A stretch of 64,000 bases of DNA from Serinus canaria (lineage: Eukaryota; Chordata; Aves; Passeriformes; Fringillidae), in assembly GCF_022539315.1 (NCBI RefSeq), contig NC_066314.1, positions 41,601,180 through 41,665,179 on the forward strand, written 5' to 3'. Of the stretch, positions 15,188 to 21,736 are shown in pieces. How positions within the stretch are numbered: position 1 is the first letter of the stretch; each line of letters starts with the position of its first letter. Under the pieces are notes generated by a model that did no database searches, had not been told where the DNA came from, and saw nothing but the letters and a program-made list of their open reading frames with translations. The position numbers were made by a program, and so were the translations under genes.

Positions 15188-15472
15188 CCGGAAGTATTTG
15201 CCCGGTGCAAACAGCTGAGGCATTTGGTGCCAGCCCTTTCTCTGTGCAAGGCGTATTCAGAGGGGGGAGGGAAGAGGAGCCTTACACTTGCCAAACGGGA
15301 GAGGTCTGATTGCACTCAACAGGTTCAGTTCACGCTGTGACCCTGCCCGGCTTCCTGCTATTCAGATGTGTTACTTCCCCTTTGTGGTAATGGCCTGTGG
15401 CAGCCGGCCAGAAAACACTATTAATTTCAGAAGTGGCCTGACAACAAACCCATAGCAAAACGAGAGGAAGTG
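15188..15472. promoter_or_regulatory. Candidate enhancer: ETS/RUNX-like motif cluster downstream of DUSP6
   Basis: A stretch of about 300 bp, richer in GC than its surroundings. It has CCGGAAGT (15188-15195), ACTTCC (15373-15378), TGTGGT (15383-15388), CTGTGG (15395-15400) and AGGAAGTG (15465-15472). The ETS and RUNX cores at 15373-15388 are ten bases apart. It lies about 1.2 kb beyond the DUSP6 poly(A) signal. The enhancer function is inferred from motif density only. Confidence 0.3.
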
Positions 15473-15593
15473 GCGGGGAGGCCATCTGTTAACTTCAGCA
15501 GAACAGTAGGGACACAGCTATGTAGGTTCTACAAGGAAAGCAGATTAATAATCCACAAAGAGGAAACTGGCTAAAATTATCCACAGACCATAT

Positions 15594-15622
15594 TAAAAAA
15601 TAAAAAAAAAAAAAAAAAAAAA
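15594..15622. repeat. Poly(A) low-complexity tract
   Basis: Interrupted and then continuous A run, about 29 bases. No retroposon is recognised upstream of it. Confidence 0.88.
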
Positions 15623-16654
15623 ACAACCAAACAAGGGAGTCACTTGAGCTGCAGCTGGACAGGAAATTGCTAGAGCTGCTTGCAAATCTCCACTTTGAAC
15701 AGAACAGCATAGGGAATGCCAAGAGCGGAAACCGTTCAAAACTGGATTAGCACAAGCCAAGTTTAACTGCAACCCACTTCTACTTTCACAGTTTATGCAC
15801 TCAATCTAGGCCACTGCATGAGACACTGACTCACTTTTTTCCCATGTTTTGTTTGCATTTCATTTCACACACTTGCAGTTTCTAAAATTACTTCAAATGT
15901 GCTTTGGCTGCCAGGAGTTCTGCAGTACCTCAGCCGACAGTCCCAGCCCCTCACTGTGGTACTGCACACAGATTTTGGCACCACCCTGCCTTGGGCCAGT
16001 TATCATCAGGAAGGATGTTAATGAATATAAGTTGCAGCAGGAAGTTTTGCAATTGCTATAATCCCCCTTTTTCCTTCTGCAGAGACAGAACTGCTCAAAG
16101 GATCCAAAGAGGAAATGAGGTGACTAAGGGTATATATAGTCTTTTCCTCCCAGCCTTCATTAAGTTGCAAGGTGGCTGAATGGCAGCAGAAAAATCATTT
16201 ACAGGCTGCAGACTGTTGATGAATCTCTGTGAAATGAGTTCCTGCCAGACAGCTAAGCAGAGCATGAACCCACCTCCTGGCATCTGTAATAGAGTGACCA
16301 GAATTCATAAACAAAGCCAGAAAACAGCACCTCCTTACTCTTAGTAATAATGAGGAAAAAAAATTATGGCCCAGAGTCAGGTGCATCCCTAATATAGCAA
16401 AGAGATGCTGGAGTATATTGTAATTAACCTACAGGCCTTCAAAAGCATTCCCTTCACCAAAGCAAGATGAGAATCTAGCACATTCACTGTTTCTTCATTT
16501 AGGCACCAGTGGACCAAAGGGGAAATCAAGGTTTTATTGTCTTAGGGGGATGTACAAAAGCCATTGAGAGCAATTATTGCCTTTAAACATAACCATATGG
16601 GTATGTGCAATTAACCACAACTACAAAGAGGGGAAAGGGGAATAAACCAGCCAG
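15620..16654. other. Gap between downstream ETS cluster and DUSP6 3' end
   Basis: Unique-looking non-coding sequence just beyond the predicted DUSP6 cleavage site. No gene is recognised. The stretch near 16040-16056 (AGGAAGTTTTGCAATTGC) has ETS-like and C/EBP-like cores but no other support. Confidence 0.5.
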
Positions 16655-16678
16655 CTTCTCCATAGCCAAAAATAGTTA

Positions 16679-16688
16679 TTTATTTATT
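16679..16688 (-). terminator. DUSP6: Tandem AATAAA polyadenylation signals of DUSP6
   Basis: Plus-strand TTTATTTATT reads AATAAATAAA on the minus strand, giving two overlapping canonical signals at 16688-16683 and 16684-16679. Cleavage is expected about 15-30 nt further on, near 16655-16665. A GT-rich downstream element (GTAGTTGTGGTT on the minus strand) follows. Confidence 0.75.
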
Positions 16689-16983
16689 AATAATTTAAGG
16701 TTTTACATTCTTATAATAAATTCCATCTTAAAACTTTTACACTGTAGATTAGACTCTCCCTTATTGGCAACCATGTGCAGGTTCACTGTGCGTACACACA
16801 GATACAAATGCTCGCACATACTTCCAGTTTTATACAAAAAAAAAAAGACGCAAAATATTGCATTTGAGGTGAAGCTCCCTGAAGAATTTGTACAGAGGTA
16901 ATGCACTGTTTAGCACATCTGAAAGTTTTAAAAAGTCATCAAAAATCTTCCGCATTCAAAGACAAACCTCCTCCCAGATGATC

Positions 16984-16991
16984 TATTTACA
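16984..16991 (-). promoter_or_regulatory. Pumilio response element 2 in DUSP6 3' UTR
   Basis: A second perfect UGUAAAUA on the mRNA strand, about 380 nt downstream of the first and about 300 nt before the poly(A) signals. Regulation of human DUSP6 mRNA by PUM2 and AU-rich-element binding proteins has been described. Use of these particular sites is inferred. Confidence 0.7.
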
Positions 16992-17022
16992 AAAGGTAAG
17001 GCAAAAAATTAAATTAATTTAA

Positions 17023-17054
<32 letters not shown>
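17023..17054. repeat. (AT)n microsatellite in DUSP6 3' UTR
   Basis: Nearly uninterrupted AT/TA dinucleotides with one G interruption, flanked by further AT-rich sequence (AATTAAATTAATTTAAAT). In the transcript it would form an AU-rich self-complementary stretch. Confidence 0.9.
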
Positions 17055-17361
17055 CATATGGAACCTACATCAAAAGCATGTGGAAAAAAAAAATCACCAC
17101 AAGGAAAAGAAAGATATATGAAAGAAGAGACTCTACTTCCTCACAAAACCTGATCTGCAAACTTCTCACCATTGTCATTTCTCCCTCATGGAAAGCTTGC
17201 TTCAATGAAATTCAGCATGCTGCAAATATATTCTTTGCAATTAAAACAAACAAACAAAGCAAAATTTATGAAAAGAACAAAAACACAGGTGTCCCTTGGA
17301 TTGATTTTTTGAGTACATGTGAATTAAGAAAAAAAAAAAAGCAAATAAATTTAAGGTTAAA

Positions 17362-17369
17362 TATTTACA
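17362..17369 (-). promoter_or_regulatory. Pumilio response element 1 in DUSP6 3' UTR
   Basis: Plus-strand TATTTACA reads UGUAAAUA in the DUSP6 mRNA, a perfect match to the Pumilio consensus UGUANAUA. It sits directly beside AUUUA motifs. Confidence 0.7.
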
Positions 17370-17873
17370 TTGATCAAGTAAAATACTACCAAGCTCCTAG
17401 CAAACAAGTACTCCAAATACACTAAGCTGAAATCTCTTTCTTTGGCTCCTCTAAATTAAAACAAACAAACAAACAAAAATAACCAGTCTTCACTGAAGAC
17501 AAAGATGTGTGTCACAGATCTGAGAGCAGAGGGCAGAAGGACAGTTGCAGCCTCTAGAGAACACCTGCCCAGCCTGCCCAGCCTCACCCTAGCTCACGGG
17601 AAGTCCTCAGCCCCTGGCTACTGCCCAAGCAGGGATGAACGCAGTGCCCACCTGCTGCCCGGGCACCACGGAGCTGCCCAGAGAGCCCGCCGCGTCCCCT
17701 CCCTTTGCAATAGCCCATTCCATACTGTGTAACCTTTCGTTGCCTGCGCTGGCAGCTGCTGCTTAACAGCAGAGGCCAGAAAAAGAGAAAGCTGCATTTC
17801 TTTATCACTGCCAAAGAGAAACCATTGAGGAGTGATCCCATGAAACGGACAGGAGAAGGGAGGTGGTGGGAGC

Positions 17874-18181
17874 TCACGTGGACTGCAAGGAATCCACCTG
17901 GAAGACGTTCTGGTTGGAAGGGGTGGTGAAGTACAGCTGCTGGTTCGGCACTCGATTGTCACAGGGGCTGCTCAGTCCCAGAGTCCGCTCAAAGTCCAGC
18001 AGCTGACCCATGAAGTTGAAGTTGGGTGAAATGTTGGACTTCTTCATCTTGACAATATCATAGGCATCATTCATGGACAAGTTCAGCTTCTGCATGAGGT
18101 AGGCCACCGTCACTGTGACCGAGCGGCTGATCCCTGCTAAGCAATGCACCAGGACGCCGCAGTTCTTCCCCCGAGCTTCAT
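17874..18181 (-). CDS. DUSP6: DUSP6 coding exon 3 (active site and C terminus)
   Basis: Starts after the acceptor TTTGCACAG. The split codon completes as Asp-281 ([10 protein letters not shown]). It encodes the P-loop HCLAGISRS with nucleophile C294 and R300, the rest of the phosphatase fold, and a C terminus ending in VDSLQST before TGA at 17876-17874. This is the most conserved part of the gene, and its similarity to human DUSP6 is close to complete. Confidence 0.98.
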
Positions 18182-21009
18182 CTGTGCAAAGAGGCAGAGA
18201 AGGACACGCAAGACAGAGGGTTGGTAACTGATCTCTCAACACAAATGAGATTAGAATCAAGCAGGAAGAAAGTACAATTCTGATCCCGGTGGCCAGCAGT
18301 GCAACCCAAGAGTTAACTTCAGCGGCTTAAAACCAGGACAAGAGAGGAATACACTCCCCCTGACTACCCAAGTCCAAGAGCTGAGAAAACTAAGAATGAG
18401 ACAAAGGGAGCAGGACACGCTGCATGACACTGTTTTAAAAGCCAGGTTTAAAAGACAGGCTTTTTGCCCGGAGATTTTCCTTTAAATTCTTACAGTCCCT
18501 TGCCCCAGCATGGAAATCCTGCAATATGTCACTGAAAGGCTTTATACAGACCAGCAGACTGCAAAGGTCTATTAAATTATTCTCCAACTGTTGTGCAGCT
18601 AACAATGGAGGTATTCAGGCATTTTAAAAGAATGAGGGAAGTCACAGGGGACAGCCCATTAGGAGGAACAGGATGTCAACATTGGTTGAAAATGGGTTCC
18701 TTTGTAATAGGAAATGCATTACAATGCCTGGAGATTAGTTTCTTTGTGGCTTCTAGCCCACATTTCTTCCTGCTAGGCTCAGATTACCTACATTCTCCAC
18801 TATTACCGGTGTCATTCAACCGGATTACAGCACAGCTTCCTAACAGATAATGCAATGCCCACCCCACGGCACCCCGATGGGGCAATTTGAGTCCTCCCCA
18901 AAACGAAGGAGAGTGCAGATTTTCACCAGAACTCCTTGGGCCCAAGGGTACAGATTTCCGCCTGAGGGCCGGCTGACCGAGGTACCGAGCCCGAGAGGTC
19001 TATCATTATTACCATGAGATTTAATTTAAACTCTAGCAATACATTTGCCAGGGACACCGCTTATTCGAAACTTGCATTTAAAAGCTAAAGTTAGATTCCT
19101 AGTTCGTTTCTTTTTATTGTACTGCTCTTCAGTAACCTCAAGGAAAAAGGAAAAAAAAAAAAAAAAACCAAAACCCCAAAAGCAAACAACCCCAAAACCA
19201 ATATCAACAATGAAAATTATCAAATAAGCTATCGACCCCTGGCTCATTTGCCCCACACCCGCCAGGAAATGGTTTAAGAACATCCCCCAATATGCACAGG
19301 GCTCAGTCCCCAGCACCAACACAAATGACTCAAGGAGGAATTCCACAGCCAGACAAATCAGGTATGCCTGTGCAACCCTGAAAGAGTCGTTTACAATTCA
19401 CCGGGACTTCTCAATACCGCCCCTCCCCCCCAAACAGTCCCCAACAGCCCCTCAATTTGGGTCGGCTTTAAAATCAGAGAACGGGACATGCCTCAGAGAC
19501 GGCCATAAATTCTGCTACTGCTTCTCGCCCGAAATTCACGAATTCTGCGAAATATAACGAATTCCGCCTCTTGACATGTAGATGTTAGCAAGTAACCGGG
19601 TCTTACCTATAAAGGAGATGGCCTCAGGAAAGAACTGAGACAGATTTTGGCTCCAGTGGTCAGAGATCGGGATCTGTTTGTACTTGAATTCACCGGCGTT
19701 TTCGAAGAGATTAGGCAGGTTAGGGGTAACATTCAAGATGTATTTAATGCCGAACTCTTCTAAAACATCCAAATTAGTGGAGTCCTTGGCACAGCCTAAG
19801 TAGAGGTAGGGTAAAATCTCCACCGGAAAGGAAGGCTGGTTGTTGGAAAGAGGGCTGCCGTCGGAGTCGGTGGCACTATTGGGGTCTCTGTCAATGTCAG
19901 ATTCAATGTCGGATGATGAATCGGAGCTGATTCGGAGGCCTCCCAAGCCCAGGACTGGCAAAGGAGGAGAGCTGCTGCTACACGAACTGTCTAGGTTAGT
20001 TTCACAGTGCAAGGCGAACTCGGCCTGGAACTTGCTAAAACCACCTGGAGAGAAAAACGAGGAGGAGAAAATGCAACCTGATATAAGTCGGCATGTCGAC
20101 TTATTTCCCTGGCACAGCCCTGCCTGCAAAGGAGCGTCTGTTTTGCACCCTCTTGAGCTCCAGGAAAAAGAAGAAAAAGCATGTCACACTCTCAAGGCAG
20201 AGAGACTAACTTAAAGGAAGGGTTAAGAAAATCGTCCGCTGCCGTGGAGGGCTCAGCACATTCAAGATTAAAGCTCTGTACCGCTTTGCCCTGCGGGGAC
20301 CGCTGGAGAGGTGTCTCGGCAGCAATTCCTTCTGCCAGGCTCATGCCGGAGTCCCCGTTAGCCCTGTCCTCCCCACGCTGCCATAGTGATTTCAGACATC
20401 AAGGTTTCTTTAAACATTGCGAGGATAAGGATGGGGGGGGGGGCGGGAGGGGGAGAAGAGGTGTGGAGTAGGGAGAAAAGCCCCCTACCCAGGTCGGTGC
20501 TCTCCTAGCGCATCAATCCACTGCCCGGGGAACGCTGCAGACCGCATCCCCCCTCCCTCTTACTCGGGCAGAGATCTCTCCCCCAGCCCTAGGCGGCCCT
20601 TCTCACCTTCCAGATAAAATGCCTTGCAGCCTTCATCTTTGAGGCGCTTGAGGAGCAGCCCCAGCACGGACTCGCCGCTCGTGTTCTCGTTCCAGTCGCG
20701 GCTATGCTCGTCGTACAGCACTACAGTGTCGGTGCCGCACCGGCGGGCGAAGCGCTCCCGGTCCTCCTCGCTGCTGGCGACGAGGGACCGCAGGGGCAGG
20801 TTGCCCTTCTGCAGCCGCCGCAGCATGATGCCGGGGATGGCCACATTGATGGCCGACTCGATGTGGGACGACTCGTACAACTCCTGCGGCCGACAGTCCA
20901 TCAGCAGTAGCCGATCGTTGCCCATCTCCAGCTGCTCGTTCAGCCACGCCACGGATTTACTAATCGCCATTTCCGACGCGAAAGGGACGGGTCTGAACGT
21001 ATCTAGCAT
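17874..21009 (-). CDS. DUSP6: DUSP6 / MKP-3, dual-specificity ERK phosphatase (complete, 3 exons)
   Basis: Cytoplasmic dual-specificity phosphatase that removes phosphate from the Thr and Tyr of the ERK1/2 activation loop, giving negative feedback in FGF/RAS/ERK signalling. Joining 21009-20607, 20044-19607 and 18181-17874 gives 1149 nt, or 382 residues plus TGA; the human protein has 381. The N-terminal rhodanese-like (CH2) domain, about residues 20-150, carries the ERK-docking basic pair R64-R65 (context MLRRLQ). A Ser-rich acidic linker follows. It contains Ser-Pro sites at S160 and S198, equivalent to the human S159/S197 sites whose phosphorylation by ERK promotes degradation. The catalytic domain, about 207-350, has general acid D263 (PISDHW) and the signature HCLAGISR with C294 and R300. 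The ATG at 21009 gives the expected [10 protein letters not shown] start. All splice sites are GT-AG and both introns are phase 1. Identification is near certain from almost full-length similarity to vertebrate DUSP6. Confidence 0.98.
18182..19606 (-). other. DUSP6: DUSP6 intron 2 (1425 bp, phase 1)
   Basis: GT at 19606-19605 and AG at 18183-18182 bound the intron. It contains an A-rich simple stretch at about 19149-19200 (an A run followed by CCAAAACCCCAAAA-like units, plus strand). No coding exon, RNA gene or recognisable transposon is seen in it. Confidence 0.93.
19607..20044 (-). CDS. DUSP6: DUSP6 coding exon 2 (438 nt, in-frame cassette)
   Basis: Runs from the acceptor CTCCAG|GTGG to the donor ATAG|GTAAGA, 438 nt or exactly 146 codons, with phase 1 at both ends. 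It encodes the end of the rhodanese-like domain, the Ser/Asp-rich linker with the two Ser-Pro sites, and the first half of the catalytic domain including general acid D263. The length and phase match the exon that is skipped in the human short isoform, as I recall it. Confidence 0.97.
20045..20606 (-). other. DUSP6: DUSP6 intron 1 (562 bp, phase 1)
   Basis: It is bounded by GTGAGA at the donor and CTCTCCAG at the acceptor. The exon-1-proximal part is GC-rich and belongs to the CpG island. It contains an 11-G run at 20433-20443 followed by shorter G runs on the plus strand. No alternative coding exon is seen. Confidence 0.93.
20433..20455 (+). repeat. G-run with quadruplex potential in DUSP6 intron 1
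   Basis: Eleven consecutive G are followed by C, GGG, A, GGGGG and AG. Four or more G-tracts with one-base loops fit a G-quadruplex pattern on the plus strand, which is the template strand for DUSP6 transcription. Long homopolymer G runs are also prone to sequencing length error, so the exact count is uncertain. Confidence 0.7.
20607..21009 (-). CDS. DUSP6: DUSP6 coding exon 1
   Basis: Encodes residues 1-134 plus the first base of codon 135, covering the rhodanese-like ERK-binding domain with the RR docking motif at 64-65. The donor is GAAG|GTGAGA with GT at 20606-20605. Reading past it runs into intron 1, so the longer open frame down to 20560 is not coding. Compared with human DUSP6 recalled from memory, the loop after the docking motif (about residues 75-82, LVASSEED) is one residue longer, which accounts for 382 rather than 381 residues. 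Confidence 0.97.
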
Positions 21010-21400
21010 GAGGAAGGACGGGGGGAGCGGAGCGTGCTCTGGAAGCGCCCCTCTCTCTCACAGAGGCATGCGGCTGGCTCGGCGGGCGGGCTGCACCCCT
21101 CTAACTCCGCACAACTTATCTCCCTCCGCCCCAGGAAAATGAATCACGCAGCCCCCCCCGCGCCGCTTCCCCCGCGCCGGGCGGCGGTGGAGTCACGGGG
21201 AGGGAGAAGCAGCCCCAAACGGGCGTGTGTGTGAGGGTGAGCGCGCGTGTGTGTGTGTGTGTGTGCCTGCGTGCGCGCAGCCAGCCTGCCCTGTCTCCTC
21301 TTTTTTCTGTCAATGAATCCCTGAATGAACCTGCCTAATCGCCGCTGCAGCCCGAGCCCTTGGGCTTTTCCTCCGCCACGAGTGAATGAAATCCAATTAA
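21010..21400 (-). promoter_or_regulatory. DUSP6: Probable DUSP6 5' UTR and transcription start zone
   Basis: The non-coding interval directly upstream of the ATG. By analogy with mammalian DUSP6, which has a 5' UTR of a few hundred nt, transcription probably starts somewhere around 21350-21450. The exact start cannot be read from sequence. It contains the alternating GC/GT tract at 21241-21266. Confidence 0.5.
21241..21266. repeat. Alternating (GC)n(GT)n tract, Z-DNA-prone, in DUSP6 leader
   Basis: A 26-base strictly alternating purine-pyrimidine run, GCGCGC followed by GT repeats and GC. Further near-alternating sequence lies on both sides (GTGTGTGTGAG at 21225-21235 and GCGTGCGCGC at 21269-21278). 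It lies about 230 bp upstream of the start codon, probably in the transcribed 5' UTR, where the mRNA strand would read CA/GC repeats. Confidence 0.85.
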
Positions 21401-21566
21401 CGCGCCGCCGAGCGGGGCTCCCCGGCTCAGCATGGAAGCGCTGCGGCGGTGGCGATGCCCCTTGCCTTGCGTTCCCCTCCTTTGCTTTGCTGTGCTGCGC
21501 TGGCCCGCCGCCGCCCGCAGCGCCCCTCGGCCGCGGCCCCGCGCAGCCCGGCGCCCGGCGGCTCCT

Positions 21567-21622
21567 CAATGGGTACAACCGCGGCTCCGCTCAATGGATA
21601 CATTCTCCGCCGCAGCCAATGG
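21567..21622. promoter_or_regulatory. Three CAATGG motifs at exact 25-bp spacing (CCAAT-type promoter array)
   Basis: CAATGG occurs at 21567-21572, 21592-21597 and 21617-21622, so each copy is exactly 25 bp from the next. The third is a full CCAAT box (GCCAATGGG, CCAAT at 21616-21620). The first two have TCAAT and share an extended CAATGG-N-TACA unit. Candidate binders are NF-Y at the full CCAAT copy, or SOX-type HMG proteins (CCATTG on the minus strand). The location, about 560-610 bp upstream of the ATG, suits a proximal promoter. Confidence 0.55.
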
Positions 21623-21712
21623 GGGCGCGCGGAAGGGGCTGTTGCCGCGGCGACGGGCCGGCTGGAACAGGTTGTGTTGATGAATCGTTAATGAGTTTGT
21701 CATTCACAAAAA

Positions 21713-21736
21713 CGGAAAGGAATTTCCGCTCCGGAT
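21713..21736. promoter_or_regulatory. ETS-like motif cluster upstream of DUSP6
   Basis: Within 24 bp there is CGGAAA (21713-21718), the palindrome GGAATTTCC (21719-21727), CGGAAA on the minus strand (opposite 21723-21728) and CCGGAT (21731-21736). These are several GGA(A/T) cores on both strands, about 700 bp upstream of the ATG. ETS-factor control of chick and mouse DUSP6/MKP3 by ERK signalling is established; assignment to these exact bases is inferred. The palindrome also resembles a kappa-B site. Confidence 0.55.

Larger units (their letters stand above)
16655..17873 (-). other. DUSP6: DUSP6 3' UTR (approximate end)
   Basis: About 1.2 kb from the stop codon to the first good poly(A) signal pair. 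Read on the minus strand it is AU-rich towards its distal half, with several AUUUA motifs (for example opposite 17346-17350 and 17358-17362), two UGUAAAUA Pumilio sites and an AU dinucleotide tract. The end is inferred from the signals at 16679-16688 and a following GT-rich stretch (opposite about 16606-16625). The resulting mRNA of roughly 2.7 kb is reasonable for DUSP6. The proximal part near the stop codon is richer in GC and carries no clear motif. Confidence 0.75.

Noticed and set aside
20624..21142. 172-codon plus-strand open frame across DUSP6 exon 1
   Set aside because: It is the antisense shadow of a conserved coding exon in GC-rich DNA, with Ser/Arg-rich low-complexity content and no recognisable domain.
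21116..21313. Possible upstream ORF in the DUSP6 leader
   Set aside because: Its first codon is TTG, not ATG, and the peptide is a translation of the CA/GC repeat. No ATG-started uORF is evident there.
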